Assembly: GCA_017538105.1 (NCBI GenBank)
Contig: JAFYJN010000079.1
Span: 1-48,542 of the forward strand
Length of the DNA stretch: 48,542 nucleotides
Origin: Prevotella sp.
GTDB lineage: Bacteria > Bacteroidota > Bacteroidia > Bacteroidales > Bacteroidaceae
Direction: 5' to 3'
Positions within the stretch are counted from its first letter, which is position 1. The number at the start of each line of letters is the position of its first letter. Positions 17,725-26,773 of this stretch are shown here, one piece after another. The notes under the pieces are model-generated. The model was given only the letters and a program-made list of their open reading frames with translations, ran no database searches and was not told the DNA's origin. Made by a program: the position numbers and the translations under genes.

Positions 17725-18993
17725 ATGCTATATTACCTCTTTCGTTTTCTCGAGCAATTTGGCATCCCCGGTTCACACCTATGGGGATACATCTCGTTCC
17801 GTGCACTCCTCGCACTGATCCTCTCACTGGTCATCTCCGCCTGGGTGGGCGAGAAATTCATCGCTTACCTGCGCAGGAAGCAGATCACCGAGGTGCAGCG
17901 CGACGCCAAAATCGACCCCTTCGGAGTGAAGAAGATAGGTGTTCCGTCAATGGGCGGCGTCATCATCATCCTGGCCATTCTCGTGCCCGTGCTGCTGTTG
18001 GGACGCATGCGCAACATCTACCTCATCCTGATGATCATCACCACCATTTGGCTGGGAGTGCTCGGTGGTCTGGACGACTACATCAAAATCTTCCGCCACA
18101 ACAAGGAAGGCCTTCACGGCAAATTCAAGATTGTGGGTCAGGTGGGCCTGGGATTCATCGTGGGCCTGGTGCTCTGGTTGAGTCCCGACGCGAAGATTCA
18201 CGAGAACGTGGCCACGGAGCGCCAAGGACAGGAGGTCGTGGTCACCCACAAGACCGAGGCGGAGAAATCGCTGAAGACCACCATCCCCTTCGTCAAGGAG
18301 CATAACCTCGACTACTCCGACCTGATGGGCTTCTTCGGTAAATACAAGAACGCCGCCGGATGGATCCTCTTCGTCATCATGACCATCTTCGTGGTCACCG
18401 CCGTCAGCAACGGCGCCAACCTCAACGATGGCATGGACGGCATGTGCGCGGGCAACTCCGCCATCATCGGCGTGGCGCTTGGCATATTGGCTTATGTGAG
18501 CAGCCACGTGGAGTTCGCCTCCTACCTCAATATCATGTATATACCGGGGTCGCAGGAGTTGGTGGTGTTCATGTGCGCCTTTGTGGGGGCACTCATCGGC
18601 TTCCTATGGTATAACGCCTATCCCGCACAAGTGTTCATGGGCGACACGGGGTCGCTCACCATTGGCGGCATCATCGCCGTGGGAGCCATCATCATCCACA
18701 AGGAGCTGATGCTGCCCATCCTCTGCGGCATCTTCTTCGTGGAGAGCCTGAGCGTCATCATCCAGGTGTGGTACTTCAAGCGGGGCAAGCGTCATGGTGT
18801 GCGACAGCGTATCTTCAAGCGCACACCCATCCACGACAATTTCCGCACCGAGGATAGCCAGCTCGACCCCGACTGCAAATACATGTTCAAAAAACCGCAC
18901 GGAGTGGTGCATGAGTCGAAAATCACGTTGCGTTTCTGGATCATATCCATCCTGCTGGCCGTGCTCACCATCATCACGCTGAAAATCAGATAA
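17725..18993 (+). CDS. mraY: Phospho-N-acetylmuramoyl-pentapeptide-transferase
   Basis: 422 residues starting MLYYLFRFLEQFG at 17725; an upstream in-frame ATG at 17659 lies in the repeat. It is a polytopic membrane enzyme that forms lipid I from UDP-MurNAc-pentapeptide and undecaprenyl phosphate. Recognisable are FGVKKIGVPSMGGV, LGGLDDYIKIF with the catalytic Asp pair, NGANLNDGMDGMCAG, YPAQVFMGDTGSLTIGG and KRTPIHDNF (the HIHH-like C-terminal loop). It is about 60 residues longer than the E. coli enzyme. The extra sequence is mostly a hydrophilic insert (around residues 150-205, ENVATERQGQEVVVTHKTEA) between membrane segments, typical of Bacteroidota MraY. Confidence 0.96.
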   Translation: MLYYLFRFLEQFGIPGSHLWGYISFRALLALILSLVISAWVGEKFIAYLRRKQITEVQRDAKIDPFGVKKIGVPSMGGVIIILAILVPVLLLGRMRNIYLILMIITTIWLGVLGGLDDYIKIFRHNKEGLHGKFKIVGQVGLGFIVGLVLWLSPDAKIHENVATERQGQEVVVTHKTEAEKSLKTTIPFVKEHNLDYSDLMGFFGKYKNAAGWILFVIMTIFVVTAVSNGANLNDGMDGMCAGNSAIIGVALGILAYVSSHVEFASYLNIMYIPGSQELVVFMCAFVGALIGFLWYNAYPAQVFMGDTGSLTIGGIIAVGAIIIHKELMLPILCGIFFVESLSVIIQVWYFKRGKRHGVRQRIFKRTPIHDNFRTEDSQLDPDCKYMFKKPHGVVHESKITLRFWIISILLAVLTIITLKIR

Positions 18994-19016
18994 CCGATAC
19001 AAAACCATACGCTATC

Positions 19017-20348
19017 ATGTCAAGAATCGTCATTCTAGGAGCCGCCGAGAGCGGCGCGGGAGCCGCCGTGTTGGCCAAGACGAAAGGGTTCGACGTGTTC
19101 GTGAGCGACATGTCGGCCATCAAAGACCGCTACAAGGAACAATTGGAATCCCACCATATCGAATGGGAGGAGGGACACCACAGTGAGGAGAAAATCCTCA
19201 ATGCCGACGAGATCGTGAAGAGTCCCGGCATCCCCGACAATGCGCCCATCATCGTGAAGGCCCGGGAACAAGGCATACATATCATCAGCGAGATAGAGTT
19301 CGCAGGTCGCTATACCGACTCGAAGATGATATGCATCACCGGCAGCAACGGCAAGACCACCACCACATCGCTCATCTACCACATCTTCAAGGACGCAGGA
19401 TACGACGTGGGACTGGCGGGCAACATCGGGCGCAGTCTTGCCCTGCAGGTGGCCGAAGATCCCCACGCCTACTACGTCATCGAGCTCAGTTCGTTCCAAC
19501 TCGACAACATGTACGACTTCAAAGCCGACATCGCCATCCTGCTCAACATCACCCCCGACCATTTGGACCGTTACGACAACTGCATGCAGAACTACGTCGA
19601 CTCGAAGATGCGCATCGTGCAGAACCAGACCGAAGCCGACAGTTTCATCTATTGGAACAACGATCCCATCATCAAGCGTGAGCTGTCGAAATACGATATC
19701 CGTGCCATCCAATATCCCTTCTCGTTGTTGAAGGAAAATGGCAGCATCGGCTACATCGAAGAGGGCAAATACGTCATCGAACGTCCCACACCCTTCAACA
19801 TGGAGCAAGAGGAACTCAGCCTGTCGGGTGTGCATAATATCTACAACTCGCTGGCAGCCGGTATCGCCTCGAACATCGCCGGCATCAAGAAGGAAAACAT
19901 CCGCAAGAGCCTGAGCGACTTCCCTGGCGTGGAACACCGTCTGGAGCGCGTGGCAACGGTGCACGGCGTGACATATATCAACGACTCGAAGGCCACCAAT
20001 GTGGACGCCTGCTGGTATGCCTTGGAGAGCATGACACAACCCACCATCCTCATCGTCGGCGGCAAGGACAAGGGCAACGACTATGCGCCCCTCATGGAAC
20101 TGGTGAGAAAGAAATGCGCTGGATTGGTGTTCCTCGGTGCCGACAACAGCAAATTGCACGCGGCGTTTGACGGTGTGGGATTGCCCGTGGCCGACACCCA
20201 CAGCATGCGGGATTGCGTGGACGCCTGCTACCGCATGGCACAACCTGGCTATACCGTATTGTTGAGTCCCTGCTGCGCCAGCTTCGACCTGTTCAAGAAC
20301 ATGGAAGACCGCGGCGAACAATTCAAGACATTGGTAAGGAACCTATAA
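19017..20348 (+). CDS. murD: UDP-N-acetylmuramoylalanine--D-glutamate ligase
   Basis: 443 residues. It adds D-glutamate to UDP-MurNAc-L-alanine in the cytoplasm. It opens with a Rossmann-like UDP-binding loop (IVILGAAESGAGAAVLAK) and carries the ATP loop CITGSNGKTTTTSLIYHIF. Further motifs are LAGNIGRS, ELSSFQLDN, LNITPDHLDRY, FPGVEHRLE, the DSKATN block and ILIVGGKDKGNDY, all standard for MurD. The ending (SPCCASFDLFKNMEDRGEQF) is the family C-terminus. ftsW starts 1 bp after the stop. Confidence 0.97.
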   Translation: MSRIVILGAAESGAGAAVLAKTKGFDVFVSDMSAIKDRYKEQLESHHIEWEEGHHSEEKILNADEIVKSPGIPDNAPIIVKAREQGIHIISEIEFAGRYTDSKMICITGSNGKTTTTSLIYHIFKDAGYDVGLAGNIGRSLALQVAEDPHAYYVIELSSFQLDNMYDFKADIAILLNITPDHLDRYDNCMQNYVDSKMRIVQNQTEADSFIYWNNDPIIKRELSKYDIRAIQYPFSLLKENGSIGYIEEGKYVIERPTPFNMEQEELSLSGVHNIYNSLAAGIASNIAGIKKENIRKSLSDFPGVEHRLERVATVHGVTYINDSKATNVDACWYALESMTQPTILIVGGKDKGNDYAPLMELVRKKCAGLVFLGADNSKLHAAFDGVGLPVADTHSMRDCVDACYRMAQPGYTVLLSPCCASFDLFKNMEDRGEQFKTLVRNL

Positions 20349-20349
20349 G

Positions 20350-21621
20350 ATGGAAAACAAGATCAGCGGCATATTCAAAGGCGACAAGGTGATATGGATG
20401 GTGTTTTTCTTCTTCCTTATCATCAGCGTGGTGGAGGTGTTCAGCTCCTCCAGCACCCTGTCGTACAAGTCGGAGAACTACTGGGCACCTGCCATCAAGC
20501 ATTTATCTACATGGGCCCTCGGCATCTTCCTGATGATTGGCGTGCTGAACATTGACTGCAAATATTTCCGCATCGCCACGCCTTTCCTGCTGCTCGTCTC
20601 CTTCGTCACACTCTGCTACGTGCTGGTGGCCGGCGTATCGGAAAACGGAGCCAGCCGATGGATCAACGTCTTCGGCTTCCAGTTCCAGCCCTCCGAATTG
20701 GCCAAGACCACCTTGGTGCTTGCCACGGCACAGGTGCTCAGCGCCATGCAGACGGAAAACGGCACGGAGAAGAGCACCATGAAATACGTGATGGTCACCT
20801 GTGCCTTCCTCATCGGCCCTGTGGCTTTCGAGAACCTGTCCACGGCCATGCTCATGGGTTTGATCATGGTATTGATGATGTTCATCGGCAAGGTGCCCTA
20901 TCGCCAACTGGGCAGGTTGCTTGGGGTTGTCTTCCTAATAGCGGCGTTTTTCGTAGGTCTCGTGATGCTCATCGGCTCATCGGAGGAGAAGACCAACGAC
21001 AAGCAAAACCTCAGCGAACAGTTTGAGAGCAAGGAGAAAGATGACCCCTCGGTGTTCGAGAAGATTTTCCACCGTGCCAGCACATGGAAGGGACGCATCC
21101 AGAAATTCCTGAGCAACGAAGAAGTGAAACCCGAGGATTACGACCTCGACACCTATTCACAGGTAGGCCACGCCAACATCGCCATCGCCTCGTCGAACGT
21201 CGTTGGCAAGGGTCCTGGCAACAGCGTGGAGCGCGATTTCCTGCCACAGGCTTTCTCCGACTTCATCTATGCCATCATCATCGAGGAGATGGGCATATGG
21301 GGCGGAGCGGTGGTGGCCCTGCTCTACATCATCCTGCTGTTCCGCACCGGGCGTATCGCGGCGCGTTGCGAGAACAACTTCCCCGCGTTCCTGGTGATGG
21401 GACTGGCCCTGATGATGGTCACGCAGGCCCTGTTCAATATGTTGGTAGCCGTAGGTCTGGCTCCCGTCACGGGCCAGCCGTTGCCACTCATCAGCAAGGG
21501 AGGGTCGTCGATAGTGTTCAGCTGTATCAACATCGGTGTTATCCTGTCAGTGAGCCGTTCGGCACGCCGCAAGGGGGATACCACGAAAGAGCGCAAGCGG
21601 GGGTCGGTGGTGCCGGCATGA
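20350..21621 (+). CDS. ftsW: Septal peptidoglycan glycosyltransferase FtsW (SEDS family)
   Basis: 423 residues with about ten membrane segments. SEDS proteins polymerise lipid II, and FtsW pairs with FtsI at the septum. Visible are the early ENGASRWINVFGFQFQPSELAK block, a long hydrophilic loop (SSEEKTNDKQNLSEQFESKE, around residues 215-240), GKGPGNSVERDFLPQAFSDF with IYAIIIEEMG (catalytic-loop region) and the C-terminal PVTGQPLPLISKGGSS, the SEDS signature. A 13-residue Lys/Arg-rich tail follows. It is coupled to murD by a 1-bp spacer. The next gene, murG, has its own predicted promoter. Confidence 0.95.
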   Translation: MENKISGIFKGDKVIWMVFFFFLIISVVEVFSSSSTLSYKSENYWAPAIKHLSTWALGIFLMIGVLNIDCKYFRIATPFLLLVSFVTLCYVLVAGVSENGASRWINVFGFQFQPSELAKTTLVLATAQVLSAMQTENGTEKSTMKYVMVTCAFLIGPVAFENLSTAMLMGLIMVLMMFIGKVPYRQLGRLLGVVFLIAAFFVGLVMLIGSSEEKTNDKQNLSEQFESKEKDDPSVFEKIFHRASTWKGRIQKFLSNEEVKPEDYDLDTYSQVGHANIAIASSNVVGKGPGNSVERDFLPQAFSDFIYAIIIEEMGIWGGAVVALLYIILLFRTGRIAARCENNFPAFLVMGLALMMVTQALFNMLVAVGLAPVTGQPLPLISKGGSSIVFSCINIGVILSVSRSARRKGDTTKERKRGSVVPA

Positions 21622-21671
21622 AAAAAGTGAGTTTTTTTGTCGGAAAATGCTTATAAGCGAAAAAAAAGTCG

Positions 21672-21679
21672 TACTTTTG
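21672..21679 (+). promoter_or_regulatory. Predicted internal promoter before murG
   Basis: TACTTTTG followed by C matches TAnnTTTG and lies 22 bp before the murG ATG, in an A/T-rich 80-bp gap that is the largest gap of the 3' half of the cluster. A 10-bp palindrome GCTTATAAGC (21649-21658) sits near the expected -33 position. Confidence 0.6.
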
Positions 21680-21701
21680 CATATCAATAGCGAAAACGTT
21701 C

Positions 21702-22817
21702 ATGGACAACGGTTTAAGAATCATCATTAGCGGCGGTGGAACGGGAGGACATATCTTCCCGGCCATCTCCATAGCCAACGCCATCAAAGCCAAGCGTCCC
21801 GACGCCGAGATACTGTTCGTGGGCGCTCAGGGGCGCATGGAGATGCAACGTGTGCCAGCCGCCGGCTATGAGATTGAAGGCCTTCCCATTGCCGGTTTCG
21901 ACAGGAAGAACCTTCTGAAGAACTTCGCGGTTCTTTACAAGATATGGAACAGCCAACGCAAGGCGAAGAAGATTATCAAGCGGTTCCGTCCCATGGCGGC
22001 TGTGGGTGTCGGTGGTTATGCCAGCGGTCCCACGCTGAACAAATGTGCGGCACTGGGCATACCATGCCTGATACAGGAGCAGAACTCCTACGCCGGTGTC
22101 ACCAACAAACTGCTGGCGAAGAAAGCCAAGAAGATTTGTGTGGCCTACGAGGGCATGGAGCGCTTCTTCCCCGCCGACAAAATCGTGATGACGGGAAACC
22201 CTGTGCGTCAGGCGCTGCTCGACAGCACTGTCACACGCGAGGAGGCCATCCGTCAGTTTGGCCTCGACCCCTTGAAGAAAACCGTCCTCCTGGTGGGAGG
22301 CAGTCTGGGAGCGCGCACTATCAACGAGAGCGTGCTGGCACATCTCGACTTGGTGGCATCATCGGGCGTGCAGTTCATCTGGCAGACGGGTAAGTATTAC
22401 CACGCCGAGATGATGGAGCGCCTGAAAGAACACGAAGCACTGCCCATGCTTAAGGTGACTGACTTCATCAGCGACATGGGTGCCGCCTACAAGGCTGCCG
22501 ACTTGGTCATCAGCCGTGCCGGCGCGAGCAGCATCTCGGAGTTCTGCCTCATCGGCAAGCCTGTCATTTTGGTTCCATCGCCCAATGTGGCCGAAGACCA
22601 CCAGACGAAGAACGCCATGGCATTGGTCAACAAAGACGCGGCACTCTACGTCAAGGATGCCGAAGCCAGAGAGAAATTGTTGCCGCTGGCCGTAGAGACG
22701 GTGGCCGACGACCAACGTCTCAGCACGCTGAGCGCCAACATCCTCAAGATGGCTCTGCCCGACTCCGCCGACATCATTGCCGACGAAGTGATTCGTCTGG
22801 CCATGGGACAGGAGTAA
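21702..22817 (+). CDS. murG: Undecaprenyl-PP-MurNAc-pentapeptide:UDP-GlcNAc GlcNAc transferase
   Basis: 371 residues, GT28 family. It converts lipid I to lipid II on the inner face of the membrane. The N-terminal glycine loop is IISGGGTGGHIFPAISIANA; later come GVGGYASGP, EQNSYAGVTNK, a second Gly-rich loop LLVGGSLGARTINE, the UDP-GlcNAc binding region ISRAGASSISEFCLIGKP and PSPNVAEDHQTKNA. All are typical of MurG. It is the first gene after the internal promoter, so murG-murC-ftsQAZ may be expressed at a different level from the upstream genes (inference). Confidence 0.97.
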   Translation: MDNGLRIIISGGGTGGHIFPAISIANAIKAKRPDAEILFVGAQGRMEMQRVPAAGYEIEGLPIAGFDRKNLLKNFAVLYKIWNSQRKAKKIIKRFRPMAAVGVGGYASGPTLNKCAALGIPCLIQEQNSYAGVTNKLLAKKAKKICVAYEGMERFFPADKIVMTGNPVRQALLDSTVTREEAIRQFGLDPLKKTVLLVGGSLGARTINESVLAHLDLVASSGVQFIWQTGKYYHAEMMERLKEHEALPMLKVTDFISDMGAAYKAADLVISRAGASSISEFCLIGKPVILVPSPNVAEDHQTKNAMALVNKDAALYVKDAEAREKLLPLAVETVADDQRLSTLSANILKMALPDSADIIADEVIRLAMGQE

Positions 22818-22844
22818 TGTCTGTTATCGAGAAAAAGGAAGAAA

Positions 22845-24224
22845 ATGCAACTGAAAGATATCAAATCCGTATATTTCATAGGAGCCGGTGGCATAGGCAT
22901 GAGCGCCATCGCCCGCTATTTCCTACACCAGGGACTGGTGGTGGCTGGTTACGACAAGACACCCACGCCACTCACCGACAGTCTGGCGAAGGAGGGCATG
23001 GCCATCCATTTCTCCGATGACGTGTCGCTGATACCCGAGGCTTGCAAAGATGCGGACTCTACACTGGTGGTCTACACCCCGGCCATTCCAATATCGCACA
23101 GCGAGCTGACCTTTTTCCGCGACAATGGGTTTGAACTGCAGAAGCGGGCACAGGTGCTGGGAACCCTGGCCGAGGCCTACAAGGCGCTGTGCGTGGCAGG
23201 CACACATGGCAAGACCACCACGTCGGCCATGCTGGCACATATCATGCACGAGAGCACACCGCGCTGCAACGCTTTTCTCGGTGGCATATCGAAGAACTAC
23301 GGCACCAATTACCTACTTGCCGACAGCGACTTTGTGGTGCTCGAGGCCGATGAATACGACCGCTCCTTCCATTGGCTCCGTCCGTGGGTGAGCGTCATCA
23401 CCGCCGTCGACGCCGACCACCTCGACATCTACGGCACCGAAGAGGCCTACCGCGAGAGTTTCCGCCACTACACCTCGCTCATCCGCGAGGGTGGCGCGCT
23501 GGTCATCCACAGCGGAGTGAACCTCACCCCCGCCGTGGCCGACGGCGTGACGGTGTACACCTACGGTGAGCATGAGGGCGATTTCCATGCCGAGAACATT
23601 TGCATCGACAACGGGGAGATTACCTTCGACTTCATCTCGCCGATGGGTAACATCACGGGTGTCAACCTCGGCCAGCCCATCCCCATCAATGTCGACAACG
23701 GCGTGGCCGCCATGGCCGTGGCCCAGATCAGCGGATGCAGCGCCGAAGAGATACGCGATGCCATGGCCACATTCGCCGGTGTGGACCGCCGCTTCGATTT
23801 CAAGGTGCGCACGCCGCGCCATGTGTTATTGAGCGACTATGCACACCATCCTAAAGAGATTTACCAGAGTGCACGCAGCATTCGCGAACTGTACAAAGAC
23901 CGCAAGATAACCGTCATCTTCCAGCCACACCTCTACACACGCACACGCGATTTCTACCAGGACTTCGCGGCGAGTCTGAGCCTGCTCGACGAAGTGGTGC
24001 TCTGCGATATCTACCCAGCTCGCGAAGAGCCTATCCCCGGGGTCAGCGAACGGCTTATCTACGACCACCTGGGCGCAGGTGTCAAGAAACAGCTCATACG
24101 TCGTGCCGATGTCATCGACTTCGTGAAGAGCCGCGACTTCGACGTGTTGCTCATCCTCGGAGCCGGCGACCTCGACAACGAGGTGCCGCAAATAGCACAA
24201 CTGCTGTTGGAAAAGGAAGCCTAA
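22845..24224 (+). CDS. murC: UDP-N-acetylmuramate--L-alanine ligase
   Basis: 459 residues. It attaches L-alanine to UDP-MurNAc, the first step of stem-peptide synthesis. The start at 22845 gives the family N-terminus IKSVYFIGAGGIGMSAIARY. The ATP loop is CVAGTHGKTTTSAM, followed by LEADEYDRSFHWL, the DADHLDIYG motif, the VDRRFDFK block, LLSDYAHHPKEI, FQPHLYTRTRDF and the C-terminal LILGAGDLD. No motif is missing. It lies 27 bp after murG and 24 bp before the ftsQ-like gene. Confidence 0.97.
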   Translation: MQLKDIKSVYFIGAGGIGMSAIARYFLHQGLVVAGYDKTPTPLTDSLAKEGMAIHFSDDVSLIPEACKDADSTLVVYTPAIPISHSELTFFRDNGFELQKRAQVLGTLAEAYKALCVAGTHGKTTTSAMLAHIMHESTPRCNAFLGGISKNYGTNYLLADSDFVVLEADEYDRSFHWLRPWVSVITAVDADHLDIYGTEEAYRESFRHYTSLIREGGALVIHSGVNLTPAVADGVTVYTYGEHEGDFHAENICIDNGEITFDFISPMGNITGVNLGQPIPINVDNGVAAMAVAQISGCSAEEIRDAMATFAGVDRRFDFKVRTPRHVLLSDYAHHPKEIYQSARSIRELYKDRKITVIFQPHLYTRTRDFYQDFAASLSLLDEVVLCDIYPAREEPIPGVSERLIYDHLGAGVKKQLIRRADVIDFVKSRDFDVLLILGAGDLDNEVPQIAQLLLEKEA

Positions 24225-24248
24225 ACACCGTCATAGAAACAAGGAATC

Positions 24249-25253
24249 ATGCACATCAGTAAGAGGCACATATTCATCCTGCTGGATGTTCTCTTGGCGG
24301 TATATCTCGTCTTCGCCATCACATCGTTCAACAAACATGACGATGGTGAACAGACGTGCAAAGAAGTGAGAATCACCATCACCGACAACCACGACATGGG
24401 GTTTCTCTCGGCCAACGACATCAAGACGGCCTTGCAGCGCAGCAAACTGTACCCCGAAGGACAGGTGATGTCGACGGTGAACCCTCGCGCCATCGAAGAC
24501 GACTTGAAAAAGAACCCCTTCGTGAGCGCGGCGCAATGCTACAAGACACAGAACGCCACGGTGTTCATCGAGGTGACACAACGCACCCCCGTTGTGCGCG
24601 TGAAGAGTGAAAACGGCGAGGACTACTACATCGACAACCGCGACAGCATCATGCCCGCCTCGGGATACACGTCGAATCTGCCCATCGCCACAGGCAACAT
24701 CACCAAATGGTATGCCCGCAACTACGTGGCTCCATTATGCCGCCATATGGCAGAGAATGAATTGTGGAACAACCAGATAGAGCAGGTGAATATCCTGCCC
24801 GACAAGACGGTGGAGCTGGTGCCACGCGTGGGCGACCACGTGGTGAACATCGGCAAACTGCCCGAGCAAACAGACAATACACGACGCGAACAGACCATCT
24901 TCCAGTTCGTTGACAACAAACTCACACGTCTGGAGAAGTTCTATCGTTACGGACTGAGCCAAGCGGGATGGAACAAATACTCCTACATCAACCTGGAGTT
25001 CGACAACCAGATTATCTGCAAGCGCCACAAAAAGGAAACGGCGTCGGCCATCATCGACGAACCAGCCGAAGAGAAGCCGAAGACGGGCACCGAGGCCAAG
25101 AAACCCACGACGGACACGAAGCCCAAGACGGACACAAAGCCCAAGACGAGTACCGACGCGAAGAAACCTACCACAGAGAAGAAACAGGAGAAAAAGCCTT
25201 CGGCAGACAAGAAAAGCTCCGATAAGAAAAGCTCCGACAAGAAAAAACAGTAA
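24249..25253 (+). CDS. ftsQ: FtsQ-like divisome protein with a long Lys/Thr-rich C-terminal tail
   Basis: 334 residues. A short cytoplasmic stretch and one membrane helix (IFILLDVLLAVYLVFAITSF, about residues 9-28) precede a periplasmic POTRA-like region (MGFLSANDIKTALQRSKLYP) and the FtsQ beta domain. The position between murC and ftsA fits FtsQ. Unusually, the last 60-65 residues are a hydrophilic tail made of short repeats such as TDTKPK, KKPTT and SSDKK, rich in Lys, Thr and Ser. The encoding DNA is also internally repetitive (about 25070-25245). The tail would lie in the periplasm, where a strongly basic segment could contact peptidoglycan or partner proteins (inference). Confidence 0.88.
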   Translation: MHISKRHIFILLDVLLAVYLVFAITSFNKHDDGEQTCKEVRITITDNHDMGFLSANDIKTALQRSKLYPEGQVMSTVNPRAIEDDLKKNPFVSAAQCYKTQNATVFIEVTQRTPVVRVKSENGEDYYIDNRDSIMPASGYTSNLPIATGNITKWYARNYVAPLCRHMAENELWNNQIEQVNILPDKTVELVPRVGDHVVNIGKLPEQTDNTRREQTIFQFVDNKLTRLEKFYRYGLSQAGWNKYSYINLEFDNQIICKRHKKETASAIIDEPAEEKPKTGTEAKKPTTDTKPKTDTKPKTSTDAKKPTTEKKQEKKPSADKKSSDKKSSDKKKQ

Positions 25254-25288
25254 CCGTGATTATTAACTGAAACATAACCTCTTATATT

Positions 25289-26755
25289 ATGCCACAGATA
25301 AAGGATTTTATTGTAGCCATTGAACTAGGGTCCGCGAAGATTACAGGCATCGCGGGCAAGAAGAACGCCGACGGCAGCCTCAACGTGCTGGCCATCGCCG
25401 AAGAAGACTCATCGTCATGCATCCGCAAAGGCATGGTCTACAACCTCGACAAGACCAGCCTGTGCCTGACCAACATCCTCAAGAAACTACGCCAGACGCT
25501 GAAATCGGAAATCGCCATGGTGTATGTGGGAGCCAGCGGACAGTCTATCCACTGCGAGAAGAACGTCATCGCCAGACAATTGCCCGACGACACCATCATC
25601 ACGCAGGACATGATCAACGACATCATGGACAACAACCGCGCCATGGTCTATCCCGACATGGAGATTCTCGACGCCATCACACAGGAATACCGCGTGGGCG
25701 CACAATTGCAGGCCGACCCCATCGGCATCCAAGCCAAAAAGTTGGAAGGCAACTTCCTGAATATCTTGCAACGCAAGACCTACTACCGCAACCTGAACCA
25801 GTGTTTCGACAAGGCGGGTATCAACATTGCCGAGATGTATCTCGCCCCGATGGCCATGGCCGAAAGCGTACTCACCGAGAACGAGATGCGTGGCGGTTGT
25901 GTGCTCGTCGACTTGGGAGCAGAAACCACCACGGTGCAGGTGTATTACAAGAATATCCTCCGCCACCTGGCAGTCATTCCCTTGGGAGGCAACAACATCA
26001 CCAAGGATATCGCCTCACTTTCCATGGAAGAGGCTGATGCCGAGCGAATGAAACTGGAATATGCCAGTGCCTATACTGACATCGAAGACATCGAGGAGAA
26101 TGGCACCTACAAGGTGAAAGAAGACGTGACGATTAGCAGCAAAGTGTTTATCGAATGCGTGGAAGCCCGCGTGCAGGAAATCATCGAGAACGTGTCTATG
26201 CAGATTCCTCAGGAATACCGGAACCGTACTCTCCTCGGTGGACTCATCCTCACTGGTGGAGGCTCCAACATGAAAGATATCAAGAAGGCGTTCCGCAACC
26301 ACACCAAAATTGAAAAGGTGCGCATCGCCAATACAGTGAAACAAACTGTCACATCGAGCATACCGGAGATTAACGCCCAAGACGGCACGATGAACACCGC
26401 CCTCGGTCTGCTGGCCAAAGGCGACATGAACTGTGCTGGAACGCCTGTGAATAGGATGGGAGACCGCGACTTATTCAGTAGCAATGATCCACAACGAGGT
26501 TCACAAGAAATCCGTAGCGAAGGGCCCAAACAACCTGGTGTAATACTCTCACCAGAAGAGCGAGCCGCTATCGAGGCAAAACGTATACGGGAACAAGAAA
26601 TTGCAGCAGAAGCAGCAGCAGCCAAAGCAGCAGCTACAGCCAATACTGAAGCCACCGTTTCTGAAACCGAACAGGGCACTAAAAAAGAACCCTTCTGGAA
26701 GAAATTGGGTCGCGCCGTCACCGACTACGGCAAAAAGATTGTTTCCGATGAATAA
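25289..26755 (+). CDS. ftsA: Cell division protein FtsA
   Basis: 488 residues, actin-like ATPase fold. FtsA tethers FtsZ to the membrane and recruits the divisome. The phosphate-1 region is FIVAIELGSAKITGIAG. SHS2-type segment 1C follows, then the phosphate-2 block GCVLVDLGAETTTVQVYYK and LGGLILTGGGSNMKDIKKAF. The C-terminus has an Ala/Glu-rich linker (AAEAAAAKAAATANTEATVS) and ends in an amphipathic membrane-targeting helix, PFWKKLGRAVTDYGKKIVSD. The protein is longer than E. coli FtsA (420) mainly because of this linker. It ends 18 bp before ftsZ. Confidence 0.96.
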   Translation: MPQIKDFIVAIELGSAKITGIAGKKNADGSLNVLAIAEEDSSSCIRKGMVYNLDKTSLCLTNILKKLRQTLKSEIAMVYVGASGQSIHCEKNVIARQLPDDTIITQDMINDIMDNNRAMVYPDMEILDAITQEYRVGAQLQADPIGIQAKKLEGNFLNILQRKTYYRNLNQCFDKAGINIAEMYLAPMAMAESVLTENEMRGGCVLVDLGAETTTVQVYYKNILRHLAVIPLGGNNITKDIASLSMEEADAERMKLEYASAYTDIEDIEENGTYKVKEDVTISSKVFIECVEARVQEIIENVSMQIPQEYRNRTLLGGLILTGGGSNMKDIKKAFRNHTKIEKVRIANTVKQTVTSSIPEINAQDGTMNTALGLLAKGDMNCAGTPVNRMGDRDLFSSNDPQRGSQEIRSEGPKQPGVILSPEERAAIEAKRIREQEIAAEAAAAKAAATANTEATVSETEQGTKKEPFWKKLGRAVTDYGKKIVSDE

Positions 26756-26773
26756 CCTATACAACAGATACTT

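Noticed and set aside
17613-18305. Plus-strand ORF spanning the murE-mraY gap
   Set aside because: Out of frame with mraY, with an Arg/His/Pro-rich translation; mraY in the other frame is complete.
19035-20321. Minus-strand ORF of 428 codons opposite murD
   Set aside because: Antisense shadow of a complete murD gene; no recognisable domain or ribosome binding context.
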